Source: Parvibaculum sp036499025
GTDB lineage: Bacteria; Pseudomonadota; Alphaproteobacteria; Parvibaculales; Parvibaculaceae
Length of the DNA: 17,176 nucleotides
Direction of reading: 5' to 3'
Assembly: GCA_036499025.1 (NCBI GenBank)
Contig: DASYEM010000117.1
Span: forward strand, 1 to 17,176
Positions 1 through 6,156 of this stretch are shown one piece after another. The notes beneath the pieces are model-generated. The model had not been told where the DNA came from, made no database searches, and was given only the letters and a program-made list of their open reading frames with translations. Position 1 is the first letter of the stretch. Each line of letters begins with the position of its first letter. Position numbers and translations under genes: made by a program.

Positions 1-1049
1 TCCTTGTGATGCGAGAGGCACCACTTGGCCATGATCGAGCCGCCGCGCGAGACGATGCCGGTGACACGTTTCGCCGTCATCGGCACGTAAGCCAGACGCA
101 CGCCCGCATGAATGGTGAAATAATCGACGCCCTGCTCGGCCTGTTCGATGAGCGTGTCGCGATAGACTTCCCATGTCAGGTTTTCGGCGATGCCGTCGAC
201 TTTTTCCAGAGCCTGATAGATCGGCACCGTGCCGATGGGCACCGGCGAATTGCGGACGATCCATTCGCGCGTGTTGTGAATGTTGCGGCCCGTCGACAGG
301 TCCATGACATTGTCGGCGCCCCAGCGGATCGCCCAGACCATCTTGTCGACTTCCTCGGCCACCGAAGAGGTGACGGCGGAATTGCCGATATTGGCGTTGA
401 TCTTCACGAGGAAATTGCGGCCGATAATCATCGGCTCGACTTCGGGATGATTGATGTTGGCCGGGATGATGGCGCGGCCCAGCGCGATTTCGTTGCGGAC
501 GAATTCCGGTGTGATGAATTCGGGAATGTCGGCGCCGAAGCTCTCGCCTTCCGCAAGCTTGTGTGCGGCATTGGCGAGCGCCTGCTTGCGGCCGATATTT
601 TCGCGCTCGGCGATATAGGCCATTTCCGCCGTGACGATGCCGGCCTTCGCATATTCATATTGCGTGACGGGATGGCCCGGCTTGCCCTTGCGCGGATTAT
701 TGACGATGGGAAAGGCGCGAGCGAGTTTCGCGTCCGACACATTGCCATTGTCTTCCGGCCTCACGTCGCGACCGACATAAACCTCCGTGTCGCCGCGCGC
801 CTCGATCCACGCCTCGCGCGTGCGCGGCAGACCGGCTTCGACGTCGATCCCGACCGTCGGGTCCGTGTAGGGGCCCGACGTGTCGTAAACGCGGACCGGC
901 GGCTCCTTGGCGCTTTCATGCAAGGCGATTTCGCGGAACGGCACCTTGAGGCCGGGAAAACCGTCCGGCGTCGTGAAAATCTTGGTGCTGGCGGGCAGCG
1001 GGCCCACGGTGATGTCGGTCAGCGCCGGCTTGGGGGTTTGGATATTCAT
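1..1049 (-). CDS. thiC: Phosphomethylpyrimidine synthase ThiC (3' end cut by window edge)
   Basis: ThiC is the radical-SAM enzyme that rearranges aminoimidazole ribotide into hydroxymethylpyrimidine phosphate, the pyrimidine half of thiamine. I read about 349 residues from the minus strand, starting MNIQTPKPALTD. Family-typical stretches include RVYDTSGPYTDP, EYAKAGIVTAEMAYIAERE, IPANINHPEVEPMIIGRNF, KINANIGNSAV, WGADNVMDLSTG, and near the edge YFTIHAGV and SRGGSIMAKWCLSHHK. The C-terminal cysteine motif that holds the 4Fe-4S cluster lies outside the window, so the gene's integrity cannot be judged. The start at 1049 has a GGAG-like ribosome site (ACGGAGATCC) about seven bases upstream. The TPP riboswitch just upstream shows feedback control by thiamine pyrophosphate. 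Identification is secure. Confidence 0.97.
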   Translation of the reverse strand, partial: MNIQTPKPALTDITVGPLPASTKIFTTPDGFPGLKVPFREIALHESAKEPPVRVYDTSGPYTDPTVGIDVEAGLPRTREAWIEARGDTEVYVGRDVRPEDNGNVSDAKLARAFPIVNNPRKGKPGHPVTQYEYAKAGIVTAEMAYIAERENIGRKQALANAAHKLAEGESFGADIPEFITPEFVRNEIALGRAIIPANINHPEVEPMIIGRNFLVKINANIGNSAVTSSVAEEVDKMVWAIRWGADNVMDLSTGRNIHNTREWIVRNSPVPIGTVPIYQALEKVDGIAENLTWEVYRDTLIEQAEQGVDYFTIHAGVRLAYVPMTAKRVTGIVSRGGSIMAKWCLSHHK

Positions 1050-1104
1050 CTTGGATCTCCGTCCAGAAGGTGTCGGAAATCCGGGATTAAGCGGAGGATG
1101 GCGG

Positions 1105-1205
1105 TGCTTCCCGTCCCTATCGCCGGCATGACCCGGATCAGGTTCTAAGGGTGGTGAACCGGCATCAGGTTCATCTCAGCCGGTTGCGCCGGCCCCCCTC
1201 GGAGT
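1105..1205 (-). promoter_or_regulatory. TPP riboswitch (THI element) upstream of thiC
   Basis: On the minus strand the conserved THI-box parts appear in the right order. A GC hairpin (GCCGG-CGCAA-CCGGC) runs into CTGAGAT, then comes GAACCTGATGCCGGTTC, then the diagnostic GAACCTGATCCGGGTCATG followed by CCGGCGATAGGGA. These are the pyrimidine- and pyrophosphate-sensing arms of the thiamine pyrophosphate aptamer. About 55 bases separate the aptamer from the thiC start. There is no clear terminator in that stretch, but CTCCG at 1092-1096 can pair with CGGAG at 1057-1061, which contains the ribosome site. Translational control is therefore more likely than attenuation. Aptamer edges are approximate. 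Confidence 0.95.
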
Positions 1206-1272
1206 GAGCGCGAGTGTGACTCCTCGGCGGTTTGAGGTAAAGAGGTGCGAACGGCGCTCCATCATATACAAA

Positions 1273-1383
1273 TGTCACCCCGGCCCTCGGGTCGCGCGCC
1301 CAAGGACAGGCTCTTGTGCCGGGGTCCAGTAGCGGCTCGCTCCGTGGGTGTGGCCCTGGATCCCGGCACAAGGCTGGATGACA
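1273..1383. repeat. Hairpin-forming intergenic repeat (alphaproteobacterial type)
   Basis: The element is bounded by TGTCA (1273-1277) and TGACA (1379-1383). It contains a 16-base inverted repeat: TTGTGCCGGGGTCCAG at 1314-1329 against CTGGATCCCGGCACAA at 1356-1371, with one wobble pair. I recognise the wording (CACCCCGGCCCTCGGGTC..., CTGGATCCCGGCACAAGGCTGGATGACA-like end) as a dispersed repeat common in alphaproteobacterial intergenic regions. There is only one copy here, so multiplicity is from general knowledge rather than from the window. It ends 18 bases before the nitronate monooxygenase start. The rest of the 1050-1401 gap is the riboswitch plus about 65 bases with nothing recognisable. 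Confidence 0.7.
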
Positions 1384-1401
1384 ACTGCAAATGGGTGACC
1401 C

Positions 1402-2466
1402 ATGACCTTCCCCGACACGCTGACGAAACGTCTCGGCATCGACCTGCCGATCATTCAGGCGCCGATGGCGGGCGCGGCGACGGCGGAGCTGGCCGCGGCG
1501 GTCGCCAATGCGGGCGGGCTCGGCTCGCTGGGCGTCGCGATGATGAACGAGGCGACCCTGCGCGAGACGGTGGGCAAATTGCGCGGGCTCACCAACAAGC
1601 CGTTCAACCTCAATTATTTCGTGCATCAGGAGCCGAAGCTCGAAAGCTTCGACGCGGGCCCGATGAAACGCGCCTTGACGCCCTTCTATGAAGAATTCGG
1701 ATTGGGCGACGTGCCCGGCCCCGCCTCGCCCGCGCCCGCCTTTACCGACGCGGCGCTGAAGCTGCTGCTGGAACTTGCGCCGAAAATCGTCAGCTTCCAT
1801 TTCGGCCTGCCGGGCGCAGACGCCGTGAAAGCGATCCGCGAGAAAGGCATCGTCATTCTGGGCTGCGCGACGACGAGCGCGGAGGCGCGCGCGCTGGAAC
1901 ATGGCGGCGCGGACGCGATCATCGCGCAGGGACACGAAGCGGGCGGACATCGCGGCACGTTTCTCGATCATGTCGATCTCGGCACGGTGGGGACCATGGC
2001 GCTGGTGCCGCAAGTGGTGGACGCCGTAAAAGTGCCGGTGATCGCGGCGGGCGGCATCGGCGATGCGCGCGGCATCGCGGCCGCCGCCATGCTCGGCGCA
2101 TCGGCCGTGCAGCTCGGCACGGCTTATCTGATGTGTCCCGAAACGCAGATGCACCCGCTGCATCGCAAGGCGCTCGCCGAAGCCTCGGACCATGCGACGG
2201 TGGTGACGAAGCTCTTTTCAGGCCGCCCGGCGCGCGCCATCCGCAACCATCTGACCGAAGGGCTTCATGCGCTGGAAGGCGTGGCCGCACCCTTTCCCAC
2301 TCAGCGCGCGATGGTCGCCCCGCTGGTGAGCGCGAGCGGCAAGGCCAACCGGGCGGAATTCATGCAGCTCTGGTCGGGACAGGCGGCATCGCTGTCGCGG
2401 CCCGAACCGGCGGCGGAAAAAACGCTGCGGCTTATGAAGGAAGCCGCAGCGCTGATGTCGCGATAG
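1402..2466 (+). CDS. Nitronate monooxygenase (class I NMO / 2-nitropropane dioxygenase family)
   Basis: This FMN-dependent TIM-barrel enzyme oxidises alkyl nitronates such as propionate 3-nitronate and so detoxifies nitro compounds. The 354-residue length fits class I NMOs. Visible family motifs are IDLPIIQAPMAG (13-24), NAGGLGSLG (36-44), KPFNLNYFV (66-74), and QGHEAGGHRG (176-185) with the expected catalytic His183. The phosphate-binding segments AAGGIGD (215-221) and GASAVQLGTAYL (232-243) follow. An in-frame TGA at 1396-1398 makes 1402 the furthest upstream ATG. No good ribosome site precedes it, so initiation may be weak or leaderless. The repeat at 1273-1383 sits immediately upstream and must contain or displace the promoter. 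The gene ends exactly where the convergent hydrolase gene ends. Substrate in this organism is unknown; some family members are enoyl reductase-like. Confidence 0.9.
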   Translation: MTFPDTLTKRLGIDLPIIQAPMAGAATAELAAAVANAGGLGSLGVAMMNEATLRETVGKLRGLTNKPFNLNYFVHQEPKLESFDAGPMKRALTPFYEEFGLGDVPGPASPAPAFTDAALKLLLELAPKIVSFHFGLPGADAVKAIREKGIVILGCATTSAEARALEHGGADAIIAQGHEAGGHRGTFLDHVDLGTVGTMALVPQVVDAVKVPVIAAGGIGDARGIAAAAMLGASAVQLGTAYLMCPETQMHPLHRKALAEASDHATVVTKLFSGRPARAIRNHLTEGLHALEGVAAPFPTQRAMVAPLVSASGKANRAEFMQLWSGQAASLSRPEPAAEKTLRLMKEAAALMSR

Positions 2467-3735
2467 TCAGTTGTAAGTTTTCGCAAGCCAGTCAAACACG
2501 GTCGCATGCCACAAGCTCGGCGCACCCAACTGACAATGTTCGCCGCCACCCGACGCATGATCGAAGACCACGCTGGTCACGCTGCGGGCCTGAGTGAGCG
2601 CGGCCTTGACCTTGTCGATCTCCCCGTTGGGGGTGAAATGATCGTCCGCGCCCGCCAGCAGCAGCACATCGGCATGAATGCGATCGGCTACCGGCACAAG
2701 GGTGAGCGTCTGAAACGCATCCAGCACGGCAAGCGGATTGCTCAGGCCAAAGGTCCACATGCCGTTCTTTGCAGCCCATTCGCTGCCCGGACTTTGGGGA
2801 CGATGCGCGAGAAGTTTCAAAACGCCGTCATAATGGTGATCGCGCAGCCAATAGACGAAGTGCGGAACCTGGCGCTTTGCCAGTTCGCCTGCATTGTACA
2901 TGGCGTCATAAGCGATGACGCCGTCGATGCGCGCATCGAATGCGGCGGCGCGCGGCGCAAGATACCCGCCAAGGCTCTCGCCCATCAGGACGATTTTTTT
3001 CGGTTTGGGATGGCTTGCCAGAAACGTATCGAGGACGGCGCTGTTTGGCTTTTCCCAATCGGCGATGAAGGTGAGACCCTGATCCCGCAACACCGACCCT
3101 TGTCCCGGCCCCTCATAGATGAGAACGGAGAAGCCGCGCCGATGTGCGGCGGCGACAAAATGGAAATAAAGTTCTTCCATCGTGCTGTCGAAACCGCCCA
3201 CCACGACAATCAGGGGTTTTGCTTCAGCGCCGGCGCCGCCTGGAAAATAGATGGCGTTGAGGTGATGATCGGGACCATAAGGAACGGAGATGCGCTCGTA
3301 TTGCACGCTCAGCGTGTCGAGGCCTGAATAAAAGGCGCCAAGATTTTTCTTCCAGATGGCGGCGCGTTTTGGATCATGCGGGTCGAGGAAGAATTCGGCC
3401 GCGCGATAATAAGTATGCGCCCGAAGCAACGCATCGCCTCTGCTTGTGGCGTCCTTCGTCTTGGCCGCCAGCGCCGCAATTCGGTCGCCCTGCTCGCTCC
3501 AGGCCGCATACCAGCTTTGAGCATCGCCTGTTTTGATCTTGGCCACCGCCAATGTGACCTCGGCAAGATCGCCGCCGACAGGGGCCGTATCGGTCAGTAC
3601 ACGGATCGTCTCGAAATTATAGGTCTGGTCCGCGAAGAACCGGGCGTTGCCCATTGCCGTCGACCTCGGCCAAAAGGCCCAAAGCGCCGCCACGGCAACG
3701 ACAGCGCCTGTCAAAATCCATCTTTTACGGGGCAT
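2467..3735 (-). CDS. Membrane-anchored alpha/beta hydrolase with N-terminal helical domain
   Basis: The 422-residue protein starts MPRKRWILTG, with a positively charged tip and one hydrophobic helix (about 6-22), so it is probably inner-membrane anchored with an extracytoplasmic catalytic domain. A helical region (about 45-145) precedes the alpha/beta-hydrolase core, as in 2,6-dihydroxypseudooxynicotine hydrolase and FrsA-like enzymes. Catalytic elements are visible: GGFDST oxyanion region (180-185), nucleophile elbow GESLGG with Ser254, acid AGADDHF (Asp364 or Asp365), and His400 in GGGEHC. The start at 3735 has GGAGG at 3741-3745; a second ATG at 3747 contains that ribosome site and is unlikely. 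Family relatives cleave C-C or ester bonds, but I cannot name the substrate. It is divergent from a TetR gene whose likely operators cover its promoter, so it is probably induced by a substrate-like ligand. Confidence 0.85.
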   Translation of the reverse strand: MPRKRWILTGAVVAVAALWAFWPRSTAMGNARFFADQTYNFETIRVLTDTAPVGGDLAEVTLAVAKIKTGDAQSWYAAWSEQGDRIAALAAKTKDATSRGDALLRAHTYYRAAEFFLDPHDPKRAAIWKKNLGAFYSGLDTLSVQYERISVPYGPDHHLNAIYFPGGAGAEAKPLIVVVGGFDSTMEELYFHFVAAAHRRGFSVLIYEGPGQGSVLRDQGLTFIADWEKPNSAVLDTFLASHPKPKKIVLMGESLGGYLAPRAAAFDARIDGVIAYDAMYNAGELAKRQVPHFVYWLRDHHYDGVLKLLAHRPQSPGSEWAAKNGMWTFGLSNPLAVLDAFQTLTLVPVADRIHADVLLLAGADDHFTPNGEIDKVKAALTQARSVTSVVFDHASGGGEHCQLGAPSLWHATVFDWLAKTYN

Positions 3736-3749
3736 GTTTCCCTCCATCT

Positions 3750-3769
3750 AAAGCAATAGATTTTGCATT
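3750..3769. promoter_or_regulatory. Palindromic operator candidate 1 (hydrolase-proximal)
   Basis: AAAGCAA at 3750-3756, a 6-base spacer, then TTGCATT at 3763-3769: a near-perfect inverted repeat whose half-sites match operator 2. It lies 15 bases from the hydrolase start and a few bases from its ribosome site. It is inferred to bind the adjacent TetR-family protein. Confidence 0.65.
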
Positions 3770-3794
3770 TAGAGATGCGGCTCGACGAAAGCAA
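3766..3794 (-). promoter_or_regulatory. Candidate promoter of the hydrolase gene
   Basis: Reading the minus strand, TTGCTT (3794-3789) and TAAATG (3771-3766) are separated by 17 bases and resemble -35 and -10 boxes. The -35 lies in the TetR-proximal palindrome and the -10 in the hydrolase-proximal palindrome, so a repressor on either site would block it. The -10 match is weak. Confidence 0.4.
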
Positions 3795-3807
3795 GTAAAT
3801 TTGCTTT
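3788..3807. promoter_or_regulatory. Palindromic operator candidate 2 (tetR-proximal)
   Basis: AAAGCAA at 3788-3794, a 6-base spacer GTAAAT, then TTGCTTT at 3801-3807: perfect 7-base arms. It has the same arm sequence and spacer length as operator 1, with centres 38 bp apart. It ends 10 bases before the regulator's ATG, which suits autorepression. Confidence 0.7.
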
Positions 3808-3816
3808 AAAAAACAC

Positions 3817-4395
3817 ATGAAACCGCAGCCCCCTCTCCGCCCCGGCGGCCGCAGCGCCCTTGTGAAAAGCGCCGTATTCGATGCCGTGGAGGCCCTGATG
3901 GACGAGGTTCCAGACAGGTTGCCCTCGATGGCCGAAATCGCGGCCCGGGCGCAGGTGAACCCGACGAGCCTCTATCGACGCTGGGGCAATGTCAGCGTCT
4001 TGACGACCGATGTGGCCATAGAACTCGCCATGCGGGATTTTCCCGTGCCCGATACCGGTTCGCTCAGGGGCGACCTCTCGGGCTGGGCGGACGTGATCGC
4101 GCAGCGGCTGAGCGGCTCGCCGCTGCTGCGTGTCCTTGCGGCCAATATCCACAGCAACGAGCCCGGACAGCGCGAACGCGTCGAGGCGCTCGCCCGGCGC
4201 GGGCAAGAGCTTGAACTCGCACTGGCGCGCGCAAAGGCGCGTGGGGAGCCGACGCCAAGCCTGGCCGATGTCCTCGAAGTGGTGCTCGCGCCCCTCTACT
4301 TCCACGTTCTCTTCTTCGGGCCTGTGCATGAAGCAGACTATGCGGCACGGCTGGTGAGCCGGCTGCTGACGCTCGCGGCGCTCAAGACGGCGTGA
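3817..4395 (+). CDS. TetR/AcrR-family transcriptional regulator
   Basis: The 192-residue protein has an N-terminal TetR DNA-binding domain. The helix-turn-helix is SMAEIAARAQVNPTSLYRRW (37-56), with the LYRRW ending typical of the family. The remainder is a helical ligand-binding and dimerisation region with no diagnostic motif (VLEVVLAPLYFHVLFFG near 157-173 resembles the C-terminal helices of many TetR proteins). It is divergent from the hydrolase gene, and the two identical-type palindromes between them are probably its binding sites, so it likely represses both itself and the hydrolase. No Shine-Dalgarno sequence is evident ahead of the ATG: the upstream bases are an A-rich run (TTTAAAAAACACATG). 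Ligand unknown. Confidence 0.88.
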   Translation: MKPQPPLRPGGRSALVKSAVFDAVEALMDEVPDRLPSMAEIAARAQVNPTSLYRRWGNVSVLTTDVAIELAMRDFPVPDTGSLRGDLSGWADVIAQRLSGSPLLRVLAANIHSNEPGQRERVEALARRGQELELALARAKARGEPTPSLADVLEVVLAPLYFHVLFFGPVHEADYAARLVSRLLTLAALKTA

Positions 4396-4487
4396 GCCGC
4401 CGAACACCCCTTAATGCCTCTGCCTATTTTTCAGGCTAACGTGATCGCGGGGTCCGATTCGAGGCCCGGCATAGGGGAGAAAAGGCA

Positions 4488-4934
4488 ATGACTGTTGAAC
4501 TGACCGCATTGGTATGGAGTGGCGTGCTGCTGTTCGTACTGATCCTGATTTCGGCCTTCGCCAATGTGCGGGCCATGGGCCAGCCCTGGGGCATCGGCAA
4601 CCGCGAAGACACGCCGCCGAGCACCGGCTTTTCGGGCCGCGCCAAACGCGCCTACATGAACCTGCTGGAACAGCTGGTGGTGTTTGCCGCCATCGCCATT
4701 CCGGCCCATGCCGCAGGCATCCATTCGAGCCTGACGGTTCTCGCCGCCCAGCTTTTCCTCGCGGGCCGCGTCGCGCACGCCATCGTCTATCTGGTGGGCT
4801 GGACCTTCATCTCGATCCGCACGCTGGTCTGGCTGGTCGCCATCGTCGGCACCGGCATCTACATCTATGCGGTGGTGACGTCGGGCACGTTGATCCTGAC
4901 GGCGGCGCCCGCGATCGCAGCGACGCCGATGTAA
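4488..4934 (+). CDS. MAPEG-family integral membrane protein
   Basis: The 148-residue protein belongs to the MAPEG fold (membrane-associated proteins in eicosanoid and glutathione metabolism; bacterial COG3686-like branch). It has four hydrophobic segments, roughly 6-26, 60-78, 84-103 and 107-140. The family signature RAYMNLLEQLVVFA (54-67) is present, and AGRVAHAIVYLVG (92-104) matches the third-helix conserved block. Eukaryotic relatives are trimeric glutathione transferases or leukotriene synthases. For bacterial members the reaction is mostly unknown, so I assign no substrate. Start is supported by a purine-rich GGGGAGAAAAGG just upstream. A strong hairpin follows the stop codon and separates it from the downstream ferritin-like gene. 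Confidence 0.88.
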   Translation: MTVELTALVWSGVLLFVLILISAFANVRAMGQPWGIGNREDTPPSTGFSGRAKRAYMNLLEQLVVFAAIAIPAHAAGIHSSLTVLAAQLFLAGRVAHAIVYLVGWTFISIRTLVWLVAIVGTGIYIYAVVTSGTLILTAAPAIAATPM

Positions 4935-4942
4935 GACCGATC

Positions 4943-4989
4943 TCGCGGGCGGAAGAGCGCGGAGGCCGCGCATTCCGCCCGCGAATTTT
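4943..4989 (+). terminator. Two-tier GC hairpin with short T-rich tail after the MAPEG gene
   Basis: A perfect 12-bp outer stem (TCGCGGGCGGAA at 4943-4954 with TTCCGCCCGCGA at 4973-4984) encloses a second 6-bp stem (GCGCGG 4957-4962 with CCGCGC 4966-4971). ATTTTC follows. It is probably an intrinsic terminator, possibly partial because the tail is short, limiting read-through into the ferritin-like gene. Confidence 0.65.
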
Positions 4990-5034
4990 CAGGCGGATTT
5001 TCACCGCACCGTTTCACGAGCCGAAGGAATACCC

Positions 5035-5346
5035 ATGTCGAGCGAAGGCCTCCACGTTCCCCGCGAAAGCCTGTCCAAAAAGACGCTGCATCTGCATTAT
5101 GCGATCACTTCGCTGATGGAGGAACTGGAAGCCGTCGACTGGTATCGCCAGCGCGCCGACGACACGGACGACGCGTCCCTGAAATCCGTTCTTCTGCACA
5201 ATGCCAATGAAGAAGCCGAACACGCCTCGATGATCATCGAGTGGCTGCGGCGCAATGACGAGGTCTTCGCCAAACAACTGAAGACCTATCTCTTCAGCGA
5301 AGGGCCGATCCTCGAGGTCGAGAAAAAAGCCGAAGGCAAGGAATAG
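5035..5346 (+). CDS. Encapsulated-ferritin-type (EncFtn-like) ferroxidase, lacking a targeting tail
   Basis: The 103-residue protein closely resembles the core of Rhodospirillum rubrum EncFtn. EncFtn forms a ring decamer of two-helix subunits, has ferroxidase centres at subunit interfaces and works inside an encapsulin shell. The shared block is MEELEAVDWY (28-37) plus HNANEEAEH (55-63), EWLRRND (69-75) and TYLFSEGPI (84-92). By alignment with R. rubrum (Glu32, Glu62, His65, Trp38), the ligands here are Glu30, Glu60 and His63, with Trp36 and the metal-entry residues Glu29 and Glu32 also kept. It ends soon after GPILEVEKKAEGKE, with no LGIGxLK-like encapsulin-docking peptide, and no encapsulin gene is in the window. 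The start has GAAGGAA upstream. Role in iron oxidation is inferred; soluble stand-alone function is possible. Confidence 0.88.
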   Translation: MSSEGLHVPRESLSKKTLHLHYAITSLMEELEAVDWYRQRADDTDDASLKSVLLHNANEEAEHASMIIEWLRRNDEVFAKQLKTYLFSEGPILEVEKKAEGKE

Positions 5347-5373
5347 TCCCGCCTCGCTCTAAAAGCCCTCGTC

Positions 5374-6156
5374 TCAAAATCCGATGAGCAGCGACAACAG
5401 GGCAAAGCCGTTATTGGCGACATGGACGGCGACGGACGGCCATATCGAACCGCTTTTCATATAGAGCCACATCAGCGCCGCGCCGAGCAGCGTGACTTCC
5501 GCCGTCATCAGCACCGCGACCGCGCCGCCCGCCAGCGTATATTGCACATGCATGGCGACAAACACCGCGACGGAGAGACAGGCCGCCGCGATGGCGGGCA
5601 TGCGCCGCGCCAGCGCCCGGAAAAGAACGACGCGAAAGATCGCCTCTTCGAGAACGGGGATGACGAGAACGAAAAGAAAGGCCGAGGCGACGTTCCAGCG
5701 CGGATCGCTGGAGCGGACGCCGTTCATCGTCTCGAGGCCCTGCCTTGCCACCTCGTCGCCCGCGATGACGGAGAAGAGACTGAGAAGGCCCTGGATCGCC
5801 ACGAACATGACGGGCGTGATCCACAACCATCTGCGGGCAGGCCACACGAAACCGAAACCGCGCAACGTGACGCCCCGGCGCCTCGCGAACCGCCAGAACG
5901 CCGCGATGACGGCAAGGCTGCATGCCGCGCAGCTGACGACGACGATGCGATTGAGGCCGTCGCCCGTCTTCATCAGCGCGGCGCCCTGAGCGGTGCCGAA
6001 CCTCCAGAAGAGAACCATCATATAGACCAAGGCGGCGACAAGCTGCGCGCCGATATAGGCCGCAAGCAGAAAGACCGCATCGCGCAGACGATAGGCGCTC
6101 TCGCCCGGCGCGGCGGACGCCGCCGCTTCGCGATCCGCTTCGGCGTCCATTGGCAT
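5374..6156 (-). CDS. CPBP-family intramembrane glutamic endopeptidase (Abi/CAAX type)
   Basis: The 260-residue multi-pass membrane protein has the CPBP (type II CAAX prenyl endopeptidase / Rce1-like) motifs: EEAIFR (170-175), FVAMH with His203, and HVANN (245-249). These supply the Glu and His residues of the intramembrane active site. Hydrophobic segments run at about 27-50, 70-88, 111-132, 157-170, 186-204, 210-232 and 250-260. A longer open frame continues upstream inside purA, but the sensible start is the ATG at 6156, which shares a base with the purA stop (TGATG) and has GAGGA just before it. It is thus translationally coupled to purA. Bacterial members serve in bacteriocin immunity, peptide maturation or other proteolysis; the substrate cannot be inferred. 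Confidence 0.87.
   Translation of the reverse strand: MPMDAEADREAAASAAPGESAYRLRDAVFLLAAYIGAQLVAALVYMMVLFWRFGTAQGAALMKTGDGLNRIVVVSCAACSLAVIAAFWRFARRRGVTLRGFGFVWPARRWLWITPVMFVAIQGLLSLFSVIAGDEVARQGLETMNGVRSSDPRWNVASAFLFVLVIPVLEEAIFRVVLFRALARRMPAIAAACLSVAVFVAMHVQYTLAGGAVAVLMTAEVTLLGAALMWLYMKSGSIWPSVAVHVANNGFALLSLLIGF

Noticed and set aside
6..1148. Long plus-strand open frame opposite thiC
   Set aside because: It is the complement of a fully conserved thiC coding frame; the translated product is Arg/Asp-rich and resembles no known protein, as expected of an antisense frame in GC-rich DNA.
5035..6156. Encapsulin nanocompartment operon around the EncFtn-like gene
   Set aside because: The neighbours are a MAPEG protein and a convergent CPBP protease; no HK97-fold shell protein is encoded on either strand of the window.
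5374..6156. Bacteriocin immunity or phage-defence (Abi) cassette
   Set aside because: The CPBP family is sometimes labelled Abi, but there is no bacteriocin-like small gene or defence gene beside it and it is coupled to purA.
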